From Mesorhizobium sp. 65-26 (GTDB taxonomy: Bacteria; Pseudomonadota; Alphaproteobacteria; Rhizobiales; Rhizobiaceae): DNA of 64,000 nt. A program made the translations under genes and the position numbers. Shown here one piece after another: positions 17,401 through 26,548 of the stretch (its first letter is position 1; each line of letters opens with the position of its first letter). The notes beneath the pieces were generated by a model. It searched no databases and had not been told where the DNA came from. It saw nothing but the letters and a program-made list of their open reading frames with translations. The stretch lies in contig MKVL01000009.1 in the NCBI GenBank assembly GCA_001899205.1, forward strand, positions 115,032-179,031, given 5' to 3'.

Positions 17401-18435
17401 ATGAAAACCGTCTACTCCGACCACCACAAGCTGCAGAGCGTCGAGACCGAATTCTATCGGGGCAAATGGGTCGAGGCCTTCGAGATACCACGCAGGGCTC
17501 AACTGGTTCTGGACGCGGTGCGGCGCGCCGACCTCGGCCCGATCGTCGAGCCGAAGAGCTTCGACCTGGCACCCGTTCTTGCCGTGCATGATCCGGACTT
17601 CGTCCGGTTCCTGGAAAATGTCTGGGCCGAGTGGGTGGCCGAGGTAGGCCCCATCCCCGCATACCCGAACGTCTGGCCGCCGCGCCGCACGCGCATGATC
17701 CCCACAATTCGACCGGGAGCCGAACTCGGCCGCTATGCGGTGGACATGAGCAGCCCCATCCTCGAAGGCACCTGGCGGGCCGCGCGCGCGGCGGTCGATT
17801 GCGCCTTGACCGGCGCCGACTTCATCAACGCCGGCGATCCTTCGGCGTTCGCGCTCTGCCGTCCGCCCGGCCACCATTCGGGGCGCGACTATTACGGCGG
17901 CTACTGCTTCCTGAACAACGCCGCCATCGCCGCGCAATATTTCCGCGACACCGGGGCCCGGCGCGTCGCCATCCTGGATGTCGACTATCACCACGGCAAC
18001 GGTACCCAGGACATTTTCTACGATCGCGGCGACATCCTGACCGTTTCGATCCATGGCGATCCGGTGCAGGAATACCCCTACTATATCGGCTTCGCCGACG
18101 AGACCGGACATGGCGCCGGAGAAGGGTTCAATCTCAACCTTCCGCTATCGTGGGGAACGGATTTTTCCATCTGGAGGACGGCGCTGGATCAGGCGATCGA
18201 TCGCATAGCGGCGTTTGCTCCCGACCGGCTGGTCGTCTCGCTGGGCGTCGATGCCTTCGAGGAGGACCCGATCTCCCACTTCAAGCTCAAGGGTCCCGAT
18301 TTCGTGGAGATCGGGCGCGCCATCGGCGCGCTGAAGATTCCGGCGCTGTTCGTGATGGAGGGCGGCTACGCCATCGAGGCGATCGGGACCAACGTCGCGA
18401 ATGTTCTCGCGGGGCATTCATCCGCTCGAGCCTGA
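17401..18435 (+). CDS. aphA: Acetylpolyamine amidohydrolase / HDAC-family deacetylase
   Basis: 344 residues, nearly the length of Mycoplana ramosa acetylpolyamine amidohydrolase (341 as I recall), and colinear with it. The catalytic set appears at the same residue numbers: His158-His159 (RPPGHH), Asp195 and His197 (LDVDYHHGNGTQDIFY), Asp284 (LGVDAFEEDP) and Tyr323 (MEGGYAIEAIG), giving a zinc-dependent deacetylase. The two channel glutamates I recall from the Mycoplana enzyme, Glu106 and Glu117, are Gly and Ser here, so a polycationic substrate is doubtful. Cotranscribed with the amidase 8 bp upstream. Confidence 0.88.
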   Translation: MKTVYSDHHKLQSVETEFYRGKWVEAFEIPRRAQLVLDAVRRADLGPIVEPKSFDLAPVLAVHDPDFVRFLENVWAEWVAEVGPIPAYPNVWPPRRTRMIPTIRPGAELGRYAVDMSSPILEGTWRAARAAVDCALTGADFINAGDPSAFALCRPPGHHSGRDYYGGYCFLNNAAIAAQYFRDTGARRVAILDVDYHHGNGTQDIFYDRGDILTVSIHGDPVQEYPYYIGFADETGHGAGEGFNLNLPLSWGTDFSIWRTALDQAIDRIAAFAPDRLVVSLGVDAFEEDPISHFKLKGPDFVEIGRAIGALKIPALFVMEGGYAIEAIGTNVANVLAGHSSARA

Positions 18436-18465
18436 GACATAGGCTCGGGCACCTGTCCGGGCCGC

Positions 18466-19074
18466 TCAGAAATCCCCGGGGAAGTGCAACCGCATGAAGG
18501 CCAGGCAGGCCTCGTGGCCGATCTTCTGCCCCTCGGTGATGGACATGTTCGACACCAGGTTCTCGATCCACAATCCCGAGATCAAGGCGTTCAGCGAGAT
18601 AGCCAATTGCTGGGCATTGATCGACACGCCACGCAGTTGCGCGAGTTCCGCCATATCGGCGCAGACGGCCCGGTTATAGTGCTCGCGCAGTTCGGCGCAT
18701 CGCTTGTGATAGGCGGGAACCCGGACCGCTTCGGCCCAGAATGCCAGCCACAAGGCGATGCTGTCCCGTCCCGCGGCCTTGCGGCTGAAATCGGTATCGA
18801 TCATCCGGCGGATGCGATCGGCGGGGCCAAGCGCCGAAGCGTCGAGGCGGGTGAGATAGGTTTCGTATTCCGCGGCCGTATGGTCCAGCGCGGCAAAGAT
18901 GATGCCTTCCTTCGACTGGAAGTGGAACGCGACCACGCCGTAGGAACATTTTGCCTCGGCGGCGATCGAGTTGATCGTGACGCCGGTAAGCCCCCGTTTC
19001 GATATGACCTTGACCGCGGCCTCGACAAGGCTGCGCCGGCGATCGACCACCTGGTCGTCGCGGCTGGTCGCCAT
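18466..19074 (-). CDS. BetI-like TetR-family transcriptional regulator
   Basis: 202 residues from the ATG at 19074, which has GCAGG upstream; an in-frame ATG at 19116 would add 14 residues but lacks a clear ribosome site. The HTH spans about residues 14-60 (TINSIAAEAKCSYGVVAFHF). The ligand domain resembles the BetI C-terminal family, with ALWLAFWAEAVRVPAYHKR and ALISGLWIENLVS. BetI relatives bind TTGATTG/CAATCAA-type palindromes, matching the two operators in this locus, so it is the likely local repressor. It lies at the end of the minus-strand oxidative operon and convergent with the deacetylase gene. Confidence 0.88.
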   Translation of the reverse strand: MATSRDDQVVDRRRSLVEAAVKVISKRGLTGVTINSIAAEAKCSYGVVAFHFQSKEGIIFAALDHTAAEYETYLTRLDASALGPADRIRRMIDTDFSRKAAGRDSIALWLAFWAEAVRVPAYHKRCAELREHYNRAVCADMAELAQLRGVSINAQQLAISLNALISGLWIENLVSNMSITEGQKIGHEACLAFMRLHFPGDF

Positions 19075-19206
19075 CGTCTTGCCTGCACCCCGTGACCTGG
19101 CTTTCACATCTGGCATGGAAATTCAGCTTTTCATTCGAAAATGGGTCGGAATCCTGTCTCGCCATGCGCGCGGCGAAAAGCAAGCCTCATCGTTGCTGAA
19201 CGGCAT

Positions 19207-20079
19207 CTAGCGCACCGCTTCCTTGAGCGGCTCCAGCCCGAGGAAACGGGCGGCGTTGTCGTGCAGCCACAGGTCGCGAACCTCCTCGCTCAGGCCGAGG
19301 CCGTTCACTTCGGCCACCGCCGCATCGACCGGCATCATCGGGAAGGCCGAACCGAAGACCATCTTGTGCTTGAGGATGGTGCGGCCGTATTGCAGCAGCG
19401 GCTCATATCCCGAATGCGCCTTGGCCAACAGCCCTGGACGGACGGCGAGGATGCCGATGTACAGGTTGGGGTGGCGCCAAGCGACACCGATCAGTTCCTG
19501 CACCCAGGGCCAGCCCGGCGGTGAGGCTATGGCCCGCAGTTCGGGATAGCGGACCATGACGTTGTCCAGATATTCCGGCTTTCCCACCGACATCGGCGTA
19601 TGGGTCGAGAAATTGATGCCGCAATGGATATTGACCGGCACATCGAGCTCGATCGCCTTTTCGTAGAGCGGATAAAGCCGAGCGTCGTCGGGCGTCATCT
19701 TCAGCTCGAAACACTGAAGGTTGAGGCCACGCAGCCCAAGGTGGTTCACCGCATGATCGAACGCGGCCACCGCATCCGCCTGGTACGGATCGACACCCGC
19801 GAAGCCGATGAAGCGCGGACCGTGCGACCTTACGAAGTCCGCCACCAGTTCGTTCGCGATCTTGAAGCCGAACGTCGTGCTGACATCGCGCGCCTTCAGG
19901 ACAACGTGGCGCGCGCCGAGCCGTTCATAGGTCTCGAGATATCCATCCAGCCCTTGTGCCGCCTCCGAGCCCGCCGAGAGCGTCTCGCTTGCCCGGTAGA
20001 CCCGTCGATAGTTCTGCAGGTGCGGAGCGGCCGGGGAAAACTCCGGCAGCGGCGGGCGGCTCGAAAAATCGATCAGCAT
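19207..20079 (-). CDS. Amidohydrolase-2 fold protein lacking most metal ligands
   Basis: 290 residues with the ACMSD/amidohydrolase-2 TIM-barrel pattern, but the usual N-terminal HxH is FSSR (MLIDFSSRPP), the AHGG-type segment is ASPPGWPWVQE, and GSDYP is GSAFP. Only the mid-protein histidine (VNIHCGINF) remains. It is therefore probably not a standard metal hydrolase and may be a binding, scaffold or altered lyase protein. It starts 4 bp after the FAD oxidoreductase gene, so it is surely part of that operon. The frame is intact and not visibly decayed. Confidence 0.75.
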   Translation of the reverse strand: MLIDFSSRPPLPEFSPAAPHLQNYRRVYRASETLSAGSEAAQGLDGYLETYERLGARHVVLKARDVSTTFGFKIANELVADFVRSHGPRFIGFAGVDPYQADAVAAFDHAVNHLGLRGLNLQCFELKMTPDDARLYPLYEKAIELDVPVNIHCGINFSTHTPMSVGKPEYLDNVMVRYPELRAIASPPGWPWVQELIGVAWRHPNLYIGILAVRPGLLAKAHSGYEPLLQYGRTILKHKMVFGSAFPMMPVDAAVAEVNGLGLSEEVRDLWLHDNAARFLGLEPLKEAVR

Positions 20080-20083
20080 CGGC

Positions 20084-21679
20084 TCAGTTCCATTTTCCGC
20101 GGTCTTCCAGGATGACCTTGGCCGCGTTGTGCCCGGGCACGCCGGTCACGCCGCCGCCGGGATGGACGGAGGCGCTCGCCTGGTAGAGTCCGTCGATCGG
20201 GCTGCGATAGTCGGCGTAACCGGGAGAGAAGCGGCGGAAGAACATCTGGTCGGCGCTGATCTCACCGTGATGCACGTGACCGTTCGGCAGGTCGAAGATC
20301 CGCTCCAGATCCAGCGGCGTTATCACCTGCCGATGCAGGATATGATCCTCGATATCCGGGAACTGCGTCTTGAGGACTTTCAGGACATTGGTCCACAACT
20401 CCTCGCGCCGCTCGTCCCAACTGCCCGTCGCGAGCGTGTAGGGGGCATGCCCGCCGAAGATGTTCATGATGTGGTGCCCGGGAGGCGCAAGCGTCGGATC
20501 GACCATCGACGGCACCTTGACGATCAGGAACGGCTTGTCGGCCATCTCGCCTTCCTGGGAGATGCGATGCGCCCGTTCCATGTAGGCGACGCTAGGGGCG
20601 ATCGTCATTTGCGGCAGGACGCCGCCCTGGCGCGCGGCCTGGGCGAAGACAGGCGCATCCGGCAGCGACTTCAGGGCGAGGTTGACGCGGAACACCGTGC
20701 TCTCGCAACGGATGTTCGCGATGTCGCGATTGAAGCCCTCCGGCAGCAGGCCGGGGTCTATGAGCCTGGTGAAGATCGTGCGCGCCGTCGCATTGGCAAT
20801 CACTATCTTGGAGCGGATTTCCTCACCGCCCTCGAGCCGCACGCCAACGGCGCGCCCGTTCTCGACCAGGATCTTCTCGACCGGCACGCCGGTGCGGACC
20901 TCCATGCCGTGGGCCTCGCCCGAGCGGCGAATGGCTTCCGAGATGGCACCCATTCCGCCCTTCATGAAACCCGCGGGGCCTGCCGGCGTGCTGCCATCCC
21001 TGACAATGCCGCGCGCCAGCATGTAGGCCGATCCAGGCGTCTTCAGGCTGGAGTTGGCGCCGCCTCCGCCGGCGAAGAAGCCGAGGACAAGCTTCACGTC
21101 CTCCGACTCGAACCAGCGCGACAGGTAGTCGTAGGCGCTCATGGTCAGCAGATTGTAGATGTCGAAGAACTGCGGGCCGATCTTGCGAAAACGCCAGACG
21201 AAACCCGCCAGCCGCTTGAGGTCCCGCATCCTGCCGCTGCCGGGATTGACGGGGACTTCCCACAGAAGCTGCTTCATGAAGGGCGCCACCTTCTGCATGT
21301 GGGCGCGGTAGCGCGCATATGCCTGGCCGTCCGAATTCGACAGCCTGCCGATTTCGGCGGCGAACTTCTCGGGGTCGTCCCACATGGTGAAGGTCCTGCC
21401 GCCCTCGAGGGCAAACACGGTGGGATGCGCCGGGAGCACCTCGAAGCCATATTTCTGCAGCTCCAGATCGAGGATGACCTTCGGCTGCAGGAGGCCCTGA
21501 TAGTAGGACGCCATGGATGAGCGATATCCCGGCGCGATCTCCCCGGTAACGGCGGCTCCGCCAATGACATCGCGCCGCTCGACCACGAGAACCTTGACCC
21601 CGGCGCGTGAAAGATAGGCGCCGCAGGTGAGCCCGTTGTGGCCACCGCCGACGATGATGGCGTCATAGTGCGGTTTCAT
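20084..21679 (-). CDS. FAD-dependent oxidoreductase, phytoene-dehydrogenase/PYROXD2-like
   Basis: 531 residues from the ATG at 21679, preceded by AAGGAG and overlapping the stop of the acyl-CoA ligase gene (ATGA). The N-terminal dinucleotide fold is YDAIIVGGGHNGLTCGAYL, followed by VLVVERRDVIGGAA. The C-terminal FAD contact DGLYQASASVHPGGGVTG is typical of this branch of the amine-oxidase/carotenoid-desaturase superfamily. No signal peptide is seen. It probably oxidises a C-C or C-N bond of an intermediate in the pathway; no carotenoid genes are nearby. Confidence 0.85.
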   Translation of the reverse strand: MKPHYDAIIVGGGHNGLTCGAYLSRAGVKVLVVERRDVIGGAAVTGEIAPGYRSSMASYYQGLLQPKVILDLELQKYGFEVLPAHPTVFALEGGRTFTMWDDPEKFAAEIGRLSNSDGQAYARYRAHMQKVAPFMKQLLWEVPVNPGSGRMRDLKRLAGFVWRFRKIGPQFFDIYNLLTMSAYDYLSRWFESEDVKLVLGFFAGGGGANSSLKTPGSAYMLARGIVRDGSTPAGPAGFMKGGMGAISEAIRRSGEAHGMEVRTGVPVEKILVENGRAVGVRLEGGEEIRSKIVIANATARTIFTRLIDPGLLPEGFNRDIANIRCESTVFRVNLALKSLPDAPVFAQAARQGGVLPQMTIAPSVAYMERAHRISQEGEMADKPFLIVKVPSMVDPTLAPPGHHIMNIFGGHAPYTLATGSWDERREELWTNVLKVLKTQFPDIEDHILHRQVITPLDLERIFDLPNGHVHHGEISADQMFFRRFSPGYADYRSPIDGLYQASASVHPGGGVTGVPGHNAAKVILEDRGKWN

Positions 21680-23331
21680 GCGTTGGCTCCTTCGATCCAT
21701 GCCCCGACGGTGCGATCATAGGAGCCCGCCCTTGGGTCGACGTCCCGCGCCTTGAGCAGCGGCTTGGATATCTTCAGCGAGGCGGTGCGGGGAAAATCAT
21801 CGACGAAGGCATAGAAGCGGGGAACCTTGAAGGCGGCGAGCCCGGCCTGGGCTGTGGCGATGACACCATCGAGGAGTGCCTGATCGGGCCCCCGCCCTTC
21901 CTTCAGCTTCAGATAGGCCTTGACCTCCTCGCCCCTCAGGGCGTCGGGAACACCGACCACGGCGACCTCGGCGACGCCCGGGGCGGCTGCCAGGACCGTT
22001 TCGACCTCGCGCGCGGCGATGTTTTCGGCAGAACGGCGGATCATGTCCTTCTTGCGGCCGACGATGTAGTAGAACCCGTCCTCGTCCTGGCGGAACAGAT
22101 CACCGGTGGAGAACCATCCGTGGCGCAGCACCTCGGCGGTCGCTTCCGGATTGTTGTAGTAGCCCAGCATGATGCCGGGACCGCTGATCTGCAGTTCGCC
22201 GATCGTCCCCGGCCGGACCGGATTGCCGGCCTCGTCGACGATGCGGCACTGCCGGAACGGACAAGGCACGCCACAGGACCCGGACCCGACCTTGTCGGAC
22301 CGCTCAATGGGCGCGAACATCGCCGGGCCAACCTCCGTCATGCCAAAAGCCTCGCGCGCATTCAGGTCGAAGCGCGCCTCCAGCGCCTGGTGAAGATCGC
22401 GCGGGCAGCCGTAGATGTTGGCGCGCACCACCTTGTTGTCGGCGTCGTGCGGTTGCGCGGCGATGCCATGCAATATCCAGGGCAGCAGGCAGAACTCGAT
22501 ATCGAATTCCTTCAGCCAGAGAGAAAAGCGGCTGGTCGATTGACGCGCGGCGACGAAGAGCGTGCCACGCTGATACATGGTCATCAGCAGCAGCCATTGC
22601 GGATCCATGTAGAAGAATGGCGTCGAGGCCAGGATGCGGCGATAGACCCTGCCGTCGCGAAACGCATTCACCTTGCCGGCGGAGATCCAGTAGCGCTGGC
22701 TGAGCATGCAGCCCTTCGGGAAGCCGCTGGTGCCCGAAGTGAACTGGATGTTCAGGAGATCATCGTGGCCGACAGGCTCGGGCGCCGTGAACGCTTCGGC
22801 CGGCTCGGCCAGCGCCTGCCAGTCGCGCGCGCCTTCCGGCACGTCGCCGCCGACGACGATCATCCGCTCCGGCGGCACCGACACCAGCCCCTCGGCGTGG
22901 GCCTGGTCGAGCGTCGCGCGGGTGGAGGCATGGGTGACGACCCATTCGGCCTCGGCCACCTGCATGACATGGGCGATCTCGCGCGGCGTGTAGCCGGGAT
23001 TGATGGGCAGCATCACCGCGCCGATCCGGCCGAGCGCCAGCCACGTCAGCGGAAAGGCCGCGATGTTGGGGAGCATCACGCCGACATGGCTGCCCTTGCG
23101 GATGCCGACCGACATGAGACCGGCCGCCAGTCCGTTCACCCGGCGCCGCATTTCGGCGTAGGTGATCGTCTCGCCACTGTCGAAGAAATTCCACAACAGC
23201 CTGTCGCCGGCCTCATCGGCCGCCGCGTCGATCAGCGCGCCGATATTGTCCGGCAGCGGCTCGGCCTCGATGCGTCGACGGCGTTCGTCATAGTCGACCA
23301 CCGGTCGCGCCAGAACCTCGTCCTTCCACAT
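21676..23331 (-). CDS. AMP-forming acyl-CoA synthetase
   Basis: 551 residues of the ANL superfamily. The phosphate loop is FTSGTSGFPKGC (about 180), the adenine region has GMTEVGPAMF, the hinge motif is YYIVGRKKDMIRRSAENI, and the C-terminal catalytic lysine is in PRTASLKISKP. It makes an acyl-CoA from a carboxylic acid, ATP and CoA, most similar in feel to crotonobetaine/carnitine-type or medium-chain ligases. GGAGG precedes the ATG. In this operon it could activate the acid released by the amidase or made by the aldehyde dehydrogenase. Confidence 0.87.
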   Translation of the reverse strand: MWKDEVLARPVVDYDERRRRIEAEPLPDNIGALIDAAADEAGDRLLWNFFDSGETITYAEMRRRVNGLAAGLMSVGIRKGSHVGVMLPNIAAFPLTWLALGRIGAVMLPINPGYTPREIAHVMQVAEAEWVVTHASTRATLDQAHAEGLVSVPPERMIVVGGDVPEGARDWQALAEPAEAFTAPEPVGHDDLLNIQFTSGTSGFPKGCMLSQRYWISAGKVNAFRDGRVYRRILASTPFFYMDPQWLLLMTMYQRGTLFVAARQSTSRFSLWLKEFDIEFCLLPWILHGIAAQPHDADNKVVRANIYGCPRDLHQALEARFDLNAREAFGMTEVGPAMFAPIERSDKVGSGSCGVPCPFRQCRIVDEAGNPVRPGTIGELQISGPGIMLGYYNNPEATAEVLRHGWFSTGDLFRQDEDGFYYIVGRKKDMIRRSAENIAAREVETVLAAAPGVAEVAVVGVPDALRGEEVKAYLKLKEGRGPDQALLDGVIATAQAGLAAFKVPRFYAFVDDFPRTASLKISKPLLKARDVDPRAGSYDRTVGAWIEGANA

Positions 23332-23394
23332 TTCGGCCTCCGAACGTCAGCGCTGAGTTCCGGCAAGCCGCGCCGTCAGCGAGGCGCGGCCGCG

Positions 23395-23430
23395 GTGGAG
23401 CGGGATCTTCAAACGGAATCCCCGCTCCAC
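23395..23430 (-). terminator. Stem-loop between aldehyde dehydrogenase and ligase genes
   Basis: GTGGAGCGGG and CCCGCTCCAC form a 10-bp perfect stem with a 16-nt loop in the 161-bp gap between the two genes. There is no T run after it on the minus strand, so it may only reduce read-through or protect the upstream message. Confidence 0.4.
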
Positions 23431-23492
23431 TTGTTTGATCCGGCGGCATCGATGCGACGCGCCAGCGGGTCGCCAGGCCGCGAATGCGCCCG

Positions 23493-24980
23493 TCAGTGGG
23501 CGAACCACATCGCCTTCAGGTCGGTGTACTTGTCCATCGCATGCAGGGACTTGTCGCGACCGAAACCGGACTGCTTGAAGCCCCCGAAGGGAACAGCCAT
23601 CGACCCGCGATCGAAGCAGTTGACCCAGACCACGCCGGCCTTGATCGCCTTGGCAGCCCGGTGTGCGTTCTTGACCGAACCGGTCCAGACCGCGCCGGCC
23701 AGGCCGTAGATGGTGTCGTTCGCCACTTCCATCGCCTCGTCGAAACCCTTGACGGTGATGGCGGACAGCACCGGGCCGAAAATCTCCTCGCGCGCGATCG
23801 TCATATCGTTGCGGACGCGGTCGAAAATCGTCGGCTCGATGTAGAAGCCGCCGGTCTCGACGCGGACCCGGCTGCCGCCGATGAGCGTTGTCGCCCCTTC
23901 GGCGCGGCCGGCGTCGATGTAGCCCAGCACGCGATCCATCTGTTCCTCGGTGACCATCGAGCCCATGCGGGTGGTCGCGTCGAGCGGATCGCCGGGCGTG
24001 AAGGACCTGGCGTGGGCCGCGATCTTCTCGAACAGCGCGTCGCGCACCTTCTCGTCGACGATCAGGCGGCTGCCGGCGTTGCAGACCTGCCCGGTGTTGG
24101 CGAAGATGCCGGCGGCGACACCGGCAGCGGCCGCATCCAGATCGTCGCAATCGGCGAGCACGACCTGAGGCGACTTGCCGCCCAGTTCCAGGCCGATGCG
24201 CTTGATGTTGGATTGACCCGAATACTGCATGAAATACTTGCCGACTTCGGTAGAGCCGGTGAAGCCCACGCAGTCGACATCCATGTGCAGGCCAAGCGCC
24301 TTGCCGGCGATGTGGCCGAGGCCGGGCACGACATTGAGCACGCCGGCAGGAAGCCCGGCCTCGATTGCCAGTTCGCCAAACTTGAGCGCGGTGAAGGGCG
24401 ACTGCTCGGCCGGCTTCAACACCACCGAATTGCCCGTGGCCAGCGCTGGGCCGAGCTTCCAGGCCGCCATCGACATCGGATAGTTCCACGGCACCACGGC
24501 GGCGACGACGCCCAGTGGCTCGCGCACCACCAGCGTCGTCATCTCGTGCGCCGTGGCCGCGACCTCGCCATAGACCTTGTCGATCGCCTCGGCATACCAC
24601 GCGATGCAGTTGGCGGCGCTGACCACGTCGCCGTTGAAGGCATTCGCGATCGGCTTGCCGACGTTGAGTGTCTCCAGCAGCGCCAGTTCCTCGCGGTTCG
24701 CCAGGATCAATTCGGAGAAGCGCAGCAATATTTTGCGGCGGTCGGCCGGCGCCATGCGCGACCAGACACCCGCGTTGAAGGCCTTGCGCGCCGAGCGCAC
24801 AGCCCTGTCGACATCGGCCTCGTTGCACGAGGCCACTTGCGTCAGCAGGCGCCCGTCGCCGGGATAGACGCAAGCGAAGGTCTCGTTCGAGACGCTGTCG
24901 ACATATTGGCCGTCGATGAAAGGGCGGTTCGGCAGTTGCACCGATTTTGCACGTGCATGCCAGTCGATTGTTTGCAGCAT
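23493..24980 (-). CDS. NAD(P)-dependent aldehyde dehydrogenase (aminoaldehyde/betaine-aldehyde type)
   Basis: 495 residues of the ALDH superfamily. The NAD-binding SFTGSTEV-type stretch reads VGFTGSTEVGKYFMQYSG, the general base Glu is in LELGGKSPQVV (about 264) and the nucleophile Cys in FANTGQVCNAGSR (about 298). Overall pattern matches the enzymes that oxidise 4-aminobutanal, gamma-glutamyl-aminobutanal or betaine aldehyde. It lies 53 bp after an aminotransferase gene, a classic pair in which the transaminase turns a terminal amine into an aldehyde and this enzyme oxidises it to the acid. Confidence 0.9.
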   Translation of the reverse strand: MLQTIDWHARAKSVQLPNRPFIDGQYVDSVSNETFACVYPGDGRLLTQVASCNEADVDRAVRSARKAFNAGVWSRMAPADRRKILLRFSELILANREELALLETLNVGKPIANAFNGDVVSAANCIAWYAEAIDKVYGEVAATAHEMTTLVVREPLGVVAAVVPWNYPMSMAAWKLGPALATGNSVVLKPAEQSPFTALKFGELAIEAGLPAGVLNVVPGLGHIAGKALGLHMDVDCVGFTGSTEVGKYFMQYSGQSNIKRIGLELGGKSPQVVLADCDDLDAAAAGVAAGIFANTGQVCNAGSRLIVDEKVRDALFEKIAAHARSFTPGDPLDATTRMGSMVTEEQMDRVLGYIDAGRAEGATTLIGGSRVRVETGGFYIEPTIFDRVRNDMTIAREEIFGPVLSAITVKGFDEAMEVANDTIYGLAGAVWTGSVKNAHRAAKAIKAGVVWVNCFDRGSMAVPFGGFKQSGFGRDKSLHAMDKYTDLKAMWFAH

Positions 24981-25033
24981 GTCAGTCCCATCCTTCTCCT
25001 GAGATTACGCAGTGCCGCTTCCGGGCAGCCGCC

Positions 25034-26404
25034 CTAGCGGCCAAGACCATGCGCCGCGCCGACCTCGGAGATCGCCTGGCGCATGATGGCGACGATGTCG
25101 TCGATCTGTTCGCGGGTGATAACGAGCGGCGGAGAGATGACGCACAGGTCCCCCAGCGGCCGAACGATCAGCCCGAGCTCGAAACAGCGCTGATCGATCT
25201 CCCGGGTAAAGGCCTTGTCCTCGTCCAGCGGGTCGATCCGGTTGGTGTCGAGCAGGCACTGGACACACCCCACCAACCCCACGGAGCGCACGTCGGCCAC
25301 GCCCGGCAGGTCGGACAGCGACCGCAGCCGCTCGGCGAAATAGTCCGCCTGGTCCCGCGCATGCTCGACCACGCCGTCGCGCTCCATCAGCGCGATGTTG
25401 GCCAGCGCCGCCGCGCAGGCCACCGGCTGGTTGGTGTAGGTGTAGCCGTTGGTGAACCAGCTGCCCTTGGCATTGTCGCCCGAAACACGCGCCAGCACCT
25501 TGTCTGAGATGGCGAGCCCGCCCAGGGGCACATAGCCCGATGTAACGCCCTTGGCGAAAGTGATGATGTCTGGGACGACGCCGAACACCTTTTCCGACGC
25601 GAACCATTCGCCGCAGCGGCCGAAACCGGTCACCACCTCGTCCGAGATGTAGAGTATGTCATGCTTCTCGCAGATCGCCTTGAAGCGGGCGTGATAGCCC
25701 TTGGGCGGTATGATGACGCCACCGGAAGCCAGAATCGGCTCGGCGAGAAAGGCCGCGATCGTGTCCGCGCCGAGTTCCTCGATCCGGTCCTCGAACTCCG
25801 ACACCAGATCATCGAGGAATTCCTCCTGCGTCCGGTTGCCGGCGTGGCGCGGGTTGGGGCTGGACAGGAATGAGATCCTGTCCTGCTGGATATCGAAATT
25901 TGGCCAGTTGCCCGTACGCCCGGTGCAGGCAGCGGTCAGCGCCGTCGAGCCGTGGTAGCCGTCGTAGCGCACGATGATGCGCTTCTTCCTGGGCCGCCCC
26001 AGCACGTTGTTGTAGAACTCGGAAAACCGCAGCGCGCTGTCGACGGCCGTCGACCCACCGGTGGTGAAGAAAATGCGGTTGAGGTCACCCGGGGTCAGCG
26101 TCGCGATCTTTTCGGCGAGAAGCGCCGCCGGGCTGGTGGCCATATACCAGGGAGAGGCGTAGGGCAGCGTCATTGCCTGATGCGCCATGGCATCGACGAT
26201 TTCCCTGCGGCCGTACCCGACCTGAGCGCACCACATGCCCGCAGGGCCGTCGATCAGCCTGCGGCCGTCCTCGGCGTAGACATAGATCCCCTCGGCGTGG
26301 GTCAGGATCGGTTGCGAGGCCTTGCCAAGCTTCGCCATCTCCTGCGCGGGCACGAGCACGTGTTCACGCATCGCTTCCTGGACGCCGCCAAACATATCCG
26401 CCAT
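25034..26404 (-). CDS. Class III (omega-amino acid/amine:pyruvate) aminotransferase
   Basis: 456 residues from the ATG at 26404, with GGGGAG 8 nt upstream; the adjacent in-frame GTG at 26407 is less well spaced. Class III features are the [19 protein letters not shown] segment and the PLP lysine in [19 protein letters not shown] (about 285). Relatives transfer the terminal amino group of beta-alanine, taurine, putrescine or similar amines to pyruvate or 2-oxoglutarate. First gene of the minus-strand oxidative operon, about 100 bp from operator 2. Confidence 0.9.
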   Translation of the reverse strand: MADMFGGVQEAMREHVLVPAQEMAKLGKASQPILTHAEGIYVYAEDGRRLIDGPAGMWCAQVGYGRREIVDAMAHQAMTLPYASPWYMATSPAALLAEKIATLTPGDLNRIFFTTGGSTAVDSALRFSEFYNNVLGRPRKKRIIVRYDGYHGSTALTAACTGRTGNWPNFDIQQDRISFLSSPNPRHAGNRTQEEFLDDLVSEFEDRIEELGADTIAAFLAEPILASGGVIIPPKGYHARFKAICEKHDILYISDEVVTGFGRCGEWFASEKVFGVVPDIITFAKGVTSGYVPLGGLAISDKVLARVSGDNAKGSWFTNGYTYTNQPVACAAALANIALMERDGVVEHARDQADYFAERLRSLSDLPGVADVRSVGLVGCVQCLLDTNRIDPLDEDKAFTREIDQRCFELGLIVRPLGDLCVISPPLVITREQIDDIVAIMRQAISEVGAAHGLGR

Positions 26405-26472
26405 CACCGCAACTCCCCTGCATTGATACGCCGAACGCCACCCGTAGGCCGGACACCCCTCGGCTCCGGGCA

Positions 26473-26501
26473 GTAGTGAGCCAAGCGGGTAACGGAGTCA
26501 A
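26473..26501 (-). promoter_or_regulatory. Candidate promoter of the aminotransferase operon
   Basis: On the minus strand TTGACT (26501-26496) is followed after 17 bp by a weak CACTAC -10 (26478-26473). The operator palindrome ends 6 bp upstream of the -35 box, as at the transporter promoter. The stretch GTCAACAA flanking the operator is shared by both sites. Confidence 0.35.
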
Positions 26502-26507
26502 CAATTC

Positions 26508-26525
26508 TGATTGCTTGATCAATCA
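26508..26525. promoter_or_regulatory. BetI-like operator palindrome 2 (TGATTG-N6-CAATCA)
   Basis: TGATTG and CAATCA are 6 bp apart, identical in half site and spacing to the copy at 15891-15908. It lies between the aminotransferase operon and the LuxR-type regulator gene, so it could control both. The central six bases differ from copy 1, as expected for a protein reading the half sites. Confidence 0.65.
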
Positions 26526-26548
26526 GATTTTGTATCTGGCCCCACGCC

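Noticed and set aside
16172-17707. Open frame of 511 codons antisense to the amidase and deacetylase
   Set aside because: The plus-strand genes have complete catalytic motifs; the antisense product is Arg-rich and unrecognisable.
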